Origin: an uncultured Acidobacteriota bacterium
GTDB lineage: Bacteria > Acidobacteriota > CAIWXX01
Direction: 5' to 3'
Assembly (NCBI GenBank): GCA_903916735.1
Contig: CAIWXX010000035.1
Coordinates: 1-64,000, forward strand
Length of the DNA stretch: 64,000 nucleotides
Shown here: positions 27,919-35,713 of the stretch, piece by piece
Layout: each line of letters opens with the position of its first letter
How positions within the stretch are numbered: position 1 is the first letter of the stretch
Notes under the pieces: model-generated
What the model was told of the DNA's origin: nothing
The model's database searches: none
Seen by the model: the letters and a program-made list of their open reading frames with translations, nothing else
Translations under genes and position numbers: made by a program

Positions 27919-28453
27919 GTGGAGCCTCCTGATGTTTGCCTGAATTTTCCTTTTTCAATCTATCCAACTCCGCCGACATGCATCGTGCGACTTCCTGCGG
28001 AAAGAGACTTCGTGCCTTGCCGATCAACTCGACGCCGACGGGGAAGACGCGGCTTTTGTCGAGCGGATGAGTACGCAGCGGGAAGGCCAGGGCCGCGATG
28101 ATGAGCCCGGCGCAAAGAAGGGCTCCGCGAAGCGCGCCAAACAAGCATCCGAAGAGCCGATGGCTTGCCGACAGCACCTTCGTCCCCGACATGCGGGAGA
28201 TGATAAACATGATCATCCCGCCAAGGAGGATGGGCGCGAGAAAGACCGCTAGGAATCCGAAAAAAGATGCTGCTTCTGGATAGGCGAAGAAGCTGCCTGT
28301 TCGGGCAGCGACCACAGGATAATACAGAAGAGCCCCGATGAAGCCGGCCAGAACGATCCCAAGCAAGATGATCTCCTTCACGAGCCCACGAAAGATTCCT
28401 GCGAGAACACAGTATCCGGCTATGACCGCCAGAATGGTATCAAATGTTGTCAT
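27899..28453 (-). CDS. cvpA: CvpA-family membrane protein
   Basis: A 184-residue membrane protein with four or five helices. The N-terminal signature TTFDTILAVIAGYCVLAGIF leads to FRGLVKEIILLGIVLAGFIGA, typical of the CvpA family (envelope integrity; named for colicin V production). The ATG at 28453 overlaps the end of purC by 14 bp, which suggests coupling, and gives the usual family length. An in-frame ATG at 28495 would add residues that lack similarity. cvpA next to a purine gene is a common arrangement (cvpA-purF in enterobacteria; here purC). Confidence 0.82.
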   Translation of the reverse strand: MTTFDTILAVIAGYCVLAGIFRGLVKEIILLGIVLAGFIGALLYYPVVAARTGSFFAYPEAASFFGFLAVFLAPILLGGMIMFIISRMSGTKVLSASHRLFGCLFGALRGALLCAGLIIAALAFPLRTHPLDKSRVFPVGVELIGKARSLFPQEVARCMSAELDRLKKENSGKHQEAPHGRKQK

Positions 28454-29378
28454 GGCCACAGCACGAGGCTGAATTCTCCCCAAGTGAAAGTTCACGGCCG
28501 ACCAGCAACCGATAGGCCTCCAGGTATTTCGACCGCGTTTTGGAAATGATGTCGGGAGGCAGCGCGGGCGCCGGGGGCTTCTTGTTCCATCTGCTCACTT
28601 CAAGGAAATCCCTGACAAACTGCTTGTCGAAGCTGTTCTGAGGCCGGCCACGGCGATATTCATTCAGCGGCCAGAAGCGGGAAGAGTCAGGAGTGAGGAC
28701 TTCATCGATCAGGAAAAGATGATCGCCGTCGAGACCAAACTCAAATTTCGTATCGGCGATTATGATCCCGCGTTCCAAGGCATACGCGGCCGCTTTCGCA
28801 TAAATCGCGATGGACAGATTTTTCAAGCGGTGCGTCAGGTCGGATCCGATTTTTTTCTCCATGTAGGCTTCATCAACATTGATGTCATGGCCGACATCGG
28901 CCTTGGTCGCCGGAGAAAAAAACGGTTCGGGAAGTAGATCGGATTCGACGAGGCTCGGTGGGAGACGAGTCCCACCAATCGAGCCGCTCGTCCGGTATTC
29001 CTTCCAGCCGGAGCCGGTCAGATAGCCACGGACGACGCATTCGAACGGGATGACCGATGTCCGGCGGACGATGATGGACCGTCCGGAGAGAAGATCGGTG
29101 TGCGTGACGAGCGACATCGGAAACCGGCACACATCGGATTCAATGATGTGGTTCGGGACGATCTCCTTTGTCATGTCGAACCAGAAGAGGGATAGCTGAT
29201 TGAGAAGAATCCCCTTCTGGGGAATAGGACTGCCGAGGATACAGTCAAAAGCGGAAACCCGGTCGGTCGCGATGATCAACAGACGATCCGGAGACACCGC
29301 ATAGACATCGCGTACTTTGCCACGCCGTACAAGTTCGAGCGACGATAGATTTGTTTCCACAACTGTAGTAAAACGCAT
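28440..29378 (-). CDS. purC: SAICAR synthetase
   Basis: A 312-residue phosphoribosylaminoimidazole-succinocarboxamide synthase that joins CAIR and aspartate using ATP in purine biosynthesis. Seen are RRGKVRDVYAV near the N-terminus, IATDRVSAFDCILGSPIPQKG, RRTSVIPFECVVRGYLTGSG, IADTKFEFGLD and LIDEVLTPDSSRFWP. These are the full set of family signatures. The length suits the single-domain ~300-residue form. An ATG at 29396 is an alternative start; neither has a good ribosome site. Dyad D4 overlaps codons 3-8. It is first in the purC-cvpA-fis-like group. Confidence 0.93.
   Translation of the reverse strand: MRFTTVVETNLSSLELVRRGKVRDVYAVSPDRLLIIATDRVSAFDCILGSPIPQKGILLNQLSLFWFDMTKEIVPNHIIESDVCRFPMSLVTHTDLLSGRSIIVRRTSVIPFECVVRGYLTGSGWKEYRTSGSIGGTRLPPSLVESDLLPEPFFSPATKADVGHDINVDEAYMEKKIGSDLTHRLKNLSIAIYAKAAAYALERGIIIADTKFEFGLDGDHLFLIDEVLTPDSSRFWPLNEYRRGRPQNSFDKQFVRDFLEVSRWNKKPPAPALPPDIISKTRSKYLEAYRLLVGRELSLGENSASCCGHDNI
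29355..29370. promoter_or_regulatory. Dyad D4: TTCCACAACTGTAGTA (degenerate)
   Basis: Shares the core ACAACTGTAG with D2, with one change in each arm. It lies immediately inside the start of purC (codons for TTVVE), the position where an operator would block early transcription. Confidence 0.35.
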
Positions 29379-29659
29379 AAAATCATTGAACCACATCCTC
29401 AGCCGATGTGGTTTCCCACCTCCGGATGGGCAAGTCTAGAGAAATGAGCTGTGAGAGTCAAATCAGAAAGGGATCAACTGTCGCGCGGTCACATCATCGT
29501 CTTTGCTCGTGTCCGTTCCCGTTCCCGACGTCTATTGTGAGACCCGCCGAATCAAGTCGGGAATGGAAATCACCACTAGTCCGTGGATGGGTTTCTCGAT
29601 ACGAAGTCGAGCGAATCCGGAGGCTTCATCACGGATCGCGGCGCCGGCGCGATGCCGAA

Positions 29660-29862
29660 ATCCGCGGATAAAAAATGGCGGCAAGCCATCAGATAGTCTC
29701 GATAGACCCGGCATGACGGCTCGGCAGGAGCCTCGCCCTCCCAAACCATCGATCAGGGGAATACTTGATATACGGAGGGGAGGGCTCGGCATCCTCGCGA
29801 GCCGTGCTGCAGAGGCTCCGCAGCCATTCTGTCGCAATAGGCAGGTGCTTACTCGCGGATAG
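29660..29862 (+). repeat. R1 copy 3: MITE-like element
   Basis: A ~203 bp forward copy with left end ATCCGCGGATAAAA and right end CTCGCGGATAG. It is nearly identical to copy 2 apart from scattered substitutions and a few missing bases near CCTCGCGAGCC. It lies in the 637 bp gap between divergent purC and the TonB receptor gene; the right end faces the receptor promoter. Confidence 0.88.
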
Positions 29863-29879
29863 TGGCGATGTGATCGCGC

Positions 29880-29908
29880 TTTACAGAATGGGCCTTTTTT
29901 GGTAGGGT
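29880..29908 (+). promoter_or_regulatory. Sigma70-like promoter beside R1 copy 3
   Basis: TTTACA (29880-29885), a 17 bp spacer and TAGGGT (29903-29908), reading into the TonB receptor gene. The -35 starts 18 bp from the R1 right end (29862). The -10 match is poor, so the call is tentative. Confidence 0.4.
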
Positions 29909-29911
29909 GTC

Positions 29912-30000
29912 GGAAGGTCTCCGAGCCTGCTCGGCTACGTCACACTGATATGCCGGCGGGCCGATAGGGTGACGCTGGAAACGGCGCTGCCTTTCGTGCT
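29912..30000 (+). promoter_or_regulatory. Possible structured 5' leader of the TonB receptor mRNA
   Basis: Contains CCGAG-CCTG-CTCGG, a perfect 5 bp hairpin, and CGCTG-GAAA-CGGCG, a 5 bp stem with a GNRA tetraloop, between the putative promoter and the AAGGAGG ribosome site. I could not match it to the cobalamin, TPP, FMN or molybdenum-cofactor riboswitch consensus. Confidence 0.3.
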
Positions 30001-30015
30001 GAAAAAGGAGGATGC

Positions 30016-31980
30016 ATGCAACGAACTGACCGTGTCTGTCTCAAACATCTCTTTTCCCTCGCCGTCACGGCACTTTTCATTTTCGCTTTCTCGGTGTTCG
30101 CTCAGGAAGCGACCACAACAAACGAATCCAAGGAACCTGAGAAAAAGGAAGAGAAAGCCAAGACGCCGCCGCCTGTCACCGAATCCATCACCGTCGAAGC
30201 CACAGCACCTAAAGAGCTGCCCTATTCGTCGACATCCATAATTAACGAAGTCACTCTCAAAGAGACTCACCCTAAAGATGTATCGGATGTCCTCTCGATG
30301 ACGACCGGGACCTTTGTTTCCGTCGGGGGTAAAAACGAATGGAGCATCAAAATCCGCGGCCTCGATACGTCGCGGAGCACGATGGTCTATGATGGAATTC
30401 CTGTCTACGAGCCCTATTACAACTCTTACGATCTGAAATCGTTCCTCGCCTACGATATCGGATCATTGAAGATAGTAAAAGGCGCTTCATCGGTCCTTTA
30501 CGGGCCTAATACACTCGGTGGAATCGTCGAACTGACGACTCTCCGCCCTAACCCGCCTTCTCTGCATCTCTCCACATTCGCCGGCAGCAACAGCACGTAT
30601 GGCCAATCGGGCAGCGGGTCTATCAAGCTGGGCGATCTCACGTTCGTCGGCTCGGCCACTCATGAAAAATCAAACGGGTTCAACTATCTCAAAAATGGTG
30701 AGAAGACCGAGCGCCAGAACAGCGACTACGAAAGAAGCGGCATCGACACCAAGGTCTATCTTTATCCGTGGAGCAACTCCGAGATTCTGGGAGAAGTGGA
30801 ATACACCAAGATGGACTATGGCATTCCATGGACAACAGATAGCTCTTCGTCAAAAAGATACTGGCGATTCAACGACTGGTATCGCGTCGCGACCAATGTC
30901 GGAGGCACTTTCCCAATTCTCGAGACGGGCAATCTTAAGGTGAGAACCTATTATGTCAAGTACTATAACGTTTTGGATAGCTACACGAGCCCGTCCATCA
31001 ACAAGTTGCAGTATGAATCGACATACGACAATCACTCTTACGGAGCATTCGCTCTGGGCACGGTCCCTGTCGGCGATCGACAGGAAGTTCGGGCCAGCTT
31101 GACCATCCATTCCGATCACGCAAAGACCCAGGCCAGCACGACCGCGCCATGGCTTGACTTTAATCAGAATATCGCTTCGGGCGGAGTCGAAGATAATTTC
31201 AAGCTGACCGAACAGTGGAGTGTCATGGGCGGATTCAGCGTCGATCACCTGTCCAAAGAGGAAGGCAAAGGCAACAATAAGACAACCGTCAACCCGATTG
31301 CCGGCGTCAAGTTCAACCCACGCGACGACTTGGATCTGCACTTCACTGTCTGCCAGAAATCCAGGTTCCCGTCGATGAGGAGCCTCTACAGCTCGACAGC
31401 CGGGAACCCCGATCTGAGTGACGAGAGGGGCACCAATGTCGAATTCGGGTTCACATGGAGCGGATGGTTGAAGCTGAGCAGCGCGATTTTCAACAACAAT
31501 ATCCATGACATGATCGACAGGAAGTTCCTGCCCGACGGCACGTTCGTATATTTCAACTACAAGAAGGCACGGCTGCGTGGGTTTGAGCTCGAGCTGGAAA
31601 AATCGATGAACTGGTTTACGTTCTCCACATCCTACACATACCTGGATGCACGCAACATCACCGAATCGCGGCCTCTGGATATCACGCCCAAGAATCAGTT
31701 CAATGCCGCCTTCACAGTCACACCCCACAACTACTTCTCTGCCACGATCTGGGGCCTGGCCGTATCCAAGTCGGAAGTCAAGAATTCAAACATCATCACC
31801 CCTGTCGCCGGCTACGCCATAATCAATGCCACGATCCAGAAGGAATTTTTCCAGATGGTCAATGGCTGGGTGAAAATCGAAAACATGCTCAACAAAGACT
31901 ATGTCACAGAGCCCGGATATCCCATGAAAGCCAGGACATTCTCAATCGGTCTGGATCTCCGACTGGGCGGAAACCGGTAA
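30016..31980 (+). CDS. TonB-dependent outer-membrane receptor
   Basis: A 654-residue receptor. The signal peptide ends FSVFAQ/EA. A Pro/Lys/Glu-rich spacer precedes the plug domain (about residues 65-180: ESITVEA, the TonB-box-like segment, then VSDVLSMTTGTFVSVGG, IRGLDTSRSTMVYDGIPV and VLYGPNTLGGIV). The barrel ends in an aromatic-rich strand with GLDLRLGG. A strong AAGGAGG precedes the ATG. Genes for a CcsA-like protein, ResB and a CxxCH protein follow on the same strand, with 23 bp to the first. A substrate cannot be read from the sequence. The linkage to cytochrome assembly suggests a metal or haem-related ligand, which is inference. Confidence 0.9.
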   Translation: MQRTDRVCLKHLFSLAVTALFIFAFSVFAQEATTTNESKEPEKKEEKAKTPPPVTESITVEATAPKELPYSSTSIINEVTLKETHPKDVSDVLSMTTGTFVSVGGKNEWSIKIRGLDTSRSTMVYDGIPVYEPYYNSYDLKSFLAYDIGSLKIVKGASSVLYGPNTLGGIVELTTLRPNPPSLHLSTFAGSNSTYGQSGSGSIKLGDLTFVGSATHEKSNGFNYLKNGEKTERQNSDYERSGIDTKVYLYPWSNSEILGEVEYTKMDYGIPWTTDSSSSKRYWRFNDWYRVATNVGGTFPILETGNLKVRTYYVKYYNVLDSYTSPSINKLQYESTYDNHSYGAFALGTVPVGDRQEVRASLTIHSDHAKTQASTTAPWLDFNQNIASGGVEDNFKLTEQWSVMGGFSVDHLSKEEGKGNNKTTVNPIAGVKFNPRDDLDLHFTVCQKSRFPSMRSLYSSTAGNPDLSDERGTNVEFGFTWSGWLKLSSAIFNNNIHDMIDRKFLPDGTFVYFNYKKARLRGFELELEKSMNWFTFSTSYTYLDARNITESRPLDITPKNQFNAAFTVTPHNYFSATIWGLAVSKSEVKNSNIITPVAGYAIINATIQKEFFQMVNGWVKIENMLNKDYVTEPGYPMKARTFSIGLDLRLGGNR

Positions 31981-32003
31981 CGAGAGATGATGACCCGGCG
32001 ACA

Positions 32004-32753
32004 ATGAAACTCCATCAGGTTTTCTTCATTTATTATGCCGCGGGGGCCTGCTACATCGCCTCCGCGGCGACATCCCGCTCGAAGGCAGCTTTGGTTCGTT
32101 TCATTCTTCCTGCCGGCATACTCCTCAATATCCTCTTTCTCGCCGGCCGCGCCTTCTCCGCGGGGATTTTCCTGCCGCTCGCCATCGTCGAAGAACCGTA
32201 CATCCTCCCGCTCTGCCTCGCGGTTCTTCACGAACTGACTCGCCGAAAGCTCTCAGAGGACAATCATGCCCCTGCTCTGATTCCGCTGGTTGCTCTCTTC
32301 TGGTGTGCGTCGCTTTTCTGCCAGCGATGGATCCTTCCGCCATCGGCCAAATCAGACACTCTTTTTTGTTTTCTCTTTTTCTTGACCGAAACGGCAGCCC
32401 ATGCGTGCTTCTTTGCAGCGGCATGGTTCGCTGCCCGGCACATCTGGAGAGACGATGCCGGAAAGCTCTATCACTCGATCGCCGTGTGGGGGTTCGTGCT
32501 TTTCAGTGCATCGCAGATCTCCGGGGCCATCTGGTGTTACCTTGGTTGGTCGGCGCCCTTCATGTGGAGTAACCGCCATTTGCAAACCGCGGCCGTATGG
32601 GTTCTCTATGCAAACTACATCCACCTCCGTTTCATCGAAGGGTGGAGTCATCGGAAGAAAGCCTGGTTGCTCATGGCAGGAGCCACGATTGTGCTCACAT
32701 TCGCAATATGGGGGCTTCTGGTCGAGCTCACGATGCATCGGGTTGGTGGATGA
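32004..32753 (+). CDS. Divergent CcsA/CcmC-like cytochrome c assembly protein
   Basis: A 249-residue membrane protein with about seven or eight helices. Late in the sequence comes GAIWCYLGWSAPFMWSNRHL, then WVLYANYIHLR. This lines up with the CcsA/CcmC haem-handling WWD segment (WGxxWxWDPKET) and the following helix, but the Asp-Pro-Lys-Glu-Thr part is replaced by Ser-Asn-Arg-His. Histidines near AHACFF and LYHSIAVWG could be haem ligands. It ends two bases before the resB ATG. With ResB it would form a system II haem export and ligation complex. Family membership is supported by the motif and neighbour, not by strong overall identity. Confidence 0.6.
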   Translation: MKLHQVFFIYYAAGACYIASAATSRSKAALVRFILPAGILLNILFLAGRAFSAGIFLPLAIVEEPYILPLCLAVLHELTRRKLSEDNHAPALIPLVALFWCASLFCQRWILPPSAKSDTLFCFLFFLTETAAHACFFAAAWFAARHIWRDDAGKLYHSIAVWGFVLFSASQISGAIWCYLGWSAPFMWSNRHLQTAAVWVLYANYIHLRFIEGWSHRKKAWLLMAGATIVLTFAIWGLLVELTMHRVGG

Positions 32754-32754
32754 G

Positions 32755-33534
32755 ATGATGAAGAAATTTTGGAAAATTCTGGCCGGTGTGGAGTCGACCT
32801 TCTGGCTACTGATGCTGATCATGTCCAACCTGATCGTGGGATCCTTCTACATGAAGTACAGCCCGAAAGCTCTCTTCACACTCAACCATCTCCCGTTTCC
32901 GGAATGGATGAGAACGTTTGGCGCTTCGAATCTCGGGGATTCCTGGTGGCTGTGGACGCTGGGTCTCCTGATGGCTCTTCTGGCCGTCAACACAGCCGCA
33001 TGCGTGATCGACCGGTTGCTCACTCTGCTGCCTCAATATGGAAAGACGAGCCTGCCGGCTTTCAGCCTCAAGCTGACTCCGACTGTTGTTCACATCTTCT
33101 TCTTCATTGCCGTCGGCGGGCATATGCTCTCGACATTGACCGCGACCTATAGTTCGATGCCCATCGAGCAGGGGGCGATCATGGACCTGGATCAAACACA
33201 TCGATGCCGGGTTGATACAATCGAACGCGATTTCTACACATCACCGGCAGCTATCAATGGCTTCCTTAAGCAGGCACGGGTCACTCTCACTTTGGAATGC
33301 GCCGGGAACCAAGAATCGCGGTCTGCTCAATTTCTGAAGCCGCTCTTCTGGGGAGGATACACACTCCATCTGGACTCGGCCGGAAAAGACAGGAATAGCG
33401 GGAATCTGTTGTTGGTCGCTCGGCGAGATATCGGCGTCCGGTTGATTATTCCCTGTTTCATTATCAATGTCCTCCTGCTCCTCTTTTACTATACGATGAG
33501 CAATGGTGGATTTCGCTCGAACTCCGAATCTTGA
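32755..33534 (+). CDS. resB: ResB-like cytochrome c biogenesis protein
   Basis: A 259-residue membrane protein. Helices lie at about residues 10-32, 62-85 and 105-125, with a periplasmic domain (about 130-225) and a C-terminal helix (LIIPCFIINVLLLLFYYTM). The layout and the opening VESTFWLLMLIMSNLIVGSFY match ResB/Ccs1, but it is shorter than the usual 400-500 residues. ResB works with CcsA in system II to attach haem to CxxCH apocytochromes outside the inner membrane. The ATG at 32755 lies just past the CcsA-like stop. The frame stays open upstream only inside that gene. Confidence 0.75.
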   Translation: MMKKFWKILAGVESTFWLLMLIMSNLIVGSFYMKYSPKALFTLNHLPFPEWMRTFGASNLGDSWWLWTLGLLMALLAVNTAACVIDRLLTLLPQYGKTSLPAFSLKLTPTVVHIFFFIAVGGHMLSTLTATYSSMPIEQGAIMDLDQTHRCRVDTIERDFYTSPAAINGFLKQARVTLTLECAGNQESRSAQFLKPLFWGGYTLHLDSAGKDRNSGNLLLVARRDIGVRLIIPCFIINVLLLLFYYTMSNGGFRSNSES

Positions 33535-33592
33535 GGCTGCCGCATTTTGCAGCTCTTCGCTTCAACACGTCCGATTCAAAGGAGAAATCATA

Positions 33593-34681
33593 ATGAATAA
33601 AAGATTCCTGGGAGTGATTGCCCTACTGGCAGTCGCCTCTTGGGGTACCGACGCGATCGCTGCCATTCGCGTGACAGGGTGCGTGAAAGACCCGATGACG
33701 CTCGAACAGACGGATATCGCGCTCTTCCATCAGCACACTCGAATCGTGAAGCTTTTCTTCCCTGACGGAACCTATCGCGGAACAACCGATATAGCCGGCG
33801 CCGGCCTGAGGGAAATTCTCGAAAAGGCCGACATCACCAAGAAATCCGATGACGGCTTCGATCGCCCCTTGGACACTTATATTCTGGTCAAAGGGCGTGG
33901 GGGCGAACGGGCGCTCTTTTCCTATGGAGAGATTTTTCTTTCCGATGATCAGGATCAGTTTCTTCTTGCGGATCGCATGCGGCCTGTCATCCCTCATCAT
34001 CATGCCAACCCCACCGAACTGGGATGGGATAGAGAAGCGTGGCTGGATTCATCAGCTCGTGAGAAACTGGAGATGAAAAAATGCATGGGTTGTCATGATG
34101 GTCATCAACAGGTGAAATTGTCGCTGCCGGCCGGAATGTGCCTGGTGCCGACGCATGATAAAAATACACATCGCTTCATTGCGGACGTCGCGGAAATCTC
34201 CGTCTGCCAGGCGGGTGTCACTGTTTCAAAAAGCGACTCAAAGGATAAATCGCTCTGGGTGGATCGTCCTGTGCTGGTGCTGAAAGACGGCCACGAAGTT
34301 CCGATCGGACCTGATTCCCTCAACGGCCTGCCGACAATTGAATGGCAAGATGCATCCGTTGGCATGGGGAGGGGCTTCCAGGGAATACGCCAATGGAAGG
34401 GTGCGAGCCTCCTGGGGCTGCTGAATCGAAACGTGGGAGCGAATCCGGATTATGGAACATTCGCGATCCTCGTGACGGCTTCAGATGGATACCGATGCCT
34501 ATACTCTGGCGGTGAAATGGCGTATTCGCCTCTTGGCGAGACGCTCATATTGGCCGACACCGTCGATGGCAAGCCGATGGACAAGGATAGTGGGCGTTTC
34601 CGGACTGTGACAAAGGAAGATTTCTTCATCGATCGCAGTGTCCGATTGGTCAAAGAGATTCGAATTCTGCCGATTCAGTAA
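33593..34681 (+). CDS. Secreted protein with CxxCH haem motif and two molybdopterin-domain-like repeats
   Basis: A 362-residue protein with signal peptide (LGVIALLAVASWGTDAIA). Residues about 25-125 (VTGCVKDPMTLEQTDIALF, then GAGLREILEKADI) and about 255-362 (GFQGIRQWKGASLLGLLNR, LILADTVDGKP) each resemble the sulfite-oxidase-type molybdopterin-binding fold. Both are short and lack an obvious cofactor Cys environment. Between them is Cys164-Met-Gly-Cys-His168, a c-type haem attachment site, preceded by a His-rich PHHHANP. AAAGGAG precedes ATG 33593. The frame reaches back to 33503 inside resB. It is the likely client of the CcsA/ResB pair. Enzyme activity is unproven. Confidence 0.65.
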   Translation: MNKRFLGVIALLAVASWGTDAIAAIRVTGCVKDPMTLEQTDIALFHQHTRIVKLFFPDGTYRGTTDIAGAGLREILEKADITKKSDDGFDRPLDTYILVKGRGGERALFSYGEIFLSDDQDQFLLADRMRPVIPHHHANPTELGWDREAWLDSSAREKLEMKKCMGCHDGHQQVKLSLPAGMCLVPTHDKNTHRFIADVAEISVCQAGVTVSKSDSKDKSLWVDRPVLVLKDGHEVPIGPDSLNGLPTIEWQDASVGMGRGFQGIRQWKGASLLGLLNRNVGANPDYGTFAILVTASDGYRCLYSGGEMAYSPLGETLILADTVDGKPMDKDSGRFRTVTKEDFFIDRSVRLVKEIRILPIQ

Positions 34682-34692
34682 TAGTGAATTCC

Positions 34693-34746
34693 AGGCGAGG
34701 TTCCTAGGAAAGACAATAGCAGTGTCGCTCTGAAGGAGCCTCGCCT
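34693..34746. repeat. Inverted repeat between convergent genes
   Basis: Arms AGGCGAGGTTCCT (34693-34705) and AGGAGCCTCGCCT (34734-34746) pair over 13 bp with one G-T. The right arm matches the R1 core AGGAGCCTCGCC, so this may be a decayed R1 fragment. It sits 12 bp after the stop of the CxxCH gene, facing cheR. No T-run follows. Confidence 0.5.
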
Positions 34747-34864
34747 TCAGCTTCCCGACAACATTGCAGAATTGACGCCGGAGAGCGAGCTTATGGCGGA
34801 ATCACAGGGCCTTTATGGCACAGAGTGCCTCGATCAGCGTGACAATTTCCAAGAAGGGTATCCA

Positions 34865-35713
34865 TCATATTTGTGTTTTCATCTGGTAGAAAACGGATCG
34901 TAGGTAGCGTTTGGGTTCGAATTCAGGGCAAAGCCCGGTGATTGATTCAGTCGAGCCGATGATCAGGACGCCATCTTTGGCGAGAAATTTGCCGATATTC
35001 CTGAACAGGCGGATCTTATCGGATTCAGTAAAATAGATCGCAACATTGCGACAAAAAACAATGTCAAAAGGAGCCGGAAAGGCAAATGGTTCCAGAAGGT
35101 TCATGATCCGGAATGTGGCCAATGCGCGGATTTCGTCCCGGATCTTCCAACGGTCTCTATCCTGCGTGAAATTCCTAGCGACCTTATCGGCAGGCAATCC
35201 TCGATCCAGTTCCAGTTTGCTGAAATGGCCATAACTGGCCTGGGCAACCGCCTTGTCGGAGATATCCGTGCCCAGGATGCGTACGTCGTAGCCGTTGAAG
35301 TCTCCGAGCAGTTCCCTGAGTATGATACCGGTGCTGTAGGCTTCCTGTCCGGTCGAGCACGCGGCGCTCCAGATTCGTATCGGCACCGGTCGCAGGCCTG
35401 ACTTGTTGCGCCGATCGACAAGCTCGGGAATCAGCTTATGCTGGAGCAGCTCGAAGGGGGACGTGTCCCGGAAAAAGGAGGTCTCGTTGGTTGTGATGGC
35501 ATCGATGACCTTCCGCCTCACCGTATTTGTGAGATCCGATTTTGTCTTGTAATAGAGTTCCGAGAAACTGCCGGCGCCGGTCTCCTGAAGCAATTGGCCC
35601 AGGCGGGTTTCGAGCAGATAGCCTTTGGTTTCGTCCAGATAGATGCCACATATCTCATGTATGTAGCGCAACCAGATGCTCAGCTCGTCGCGTGTGATGG
35701 CAACAGCTCTCAC
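34865..35713 (-). CDS. cheR: Chemotaxis protein methyltransferase CheR
   Basis: A 282-residue SAM-dependent methyltransferase that methylates glutamates of chemoreceptors. It has the N-terminal helical CheR domain (about residues 10-75) and the Rossmann domain with IRIWSAACSTGQEAYS, ILGTDIS and FDIVFCRNVAIYF. It ends the eight-gene signalling operon. The start overlaps the cheB stop by 4 bp (ATGA type), so translation is coupled. The MCP of this operon lacks a CheR-binding NWETF-like tail, so CheR must dock directly on the helical bundle. Confidence 0.93.
   Translation of the reverse strand: MRAVAITRDELSIWLRYIHEICGIYLDETKGYLLETRLGQLLQETGAGSFSELYYKTKSDLTNTVRRKVIDAITTNETSFFRDTSPFELLQHKLIPELVDRRNKSGLRPVPIRIWSAACSTGQEAYSTGIILRELLGDFNGYDVRILGTDISDKAVAQASYGHFSKLELDRGLPADKVARNFTQDRDRWKIRDEIRALATFRIMNLLEPFAFPAPFDIVFCRNVAIYFTESDKIRLFRNIGKFLAKDGVLIIGSTESITGLCPEFEPKRYLRSVFYQMKTQI

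Noticed and set aside
29532-29837. Open frames inside R1 copies encoding similar peptides (…GLGGRGSCRA…LSRLSDGLPPF)
   Set aside because: The same peptide appears in all four R1 copies only because the DNA is repeated. Frames differ in length and ends and lack ribosome sites, so these are not treated as genes.
29912-30000. Cobalamin or molybdenum-cofactor riboswitch upstream of the TonB receptor
   Set aside because: The B12 box, the GCCACTG element and the other conserved blocks I know are absent, so only a generic structured leader is reported.
30850-31728. 292-codon frame antisense to the TonB receptor gene
   Set aside because: It is the mirror of a well-supported receptor gene. Long antisense frames are expected in GC-rich coding DNA.
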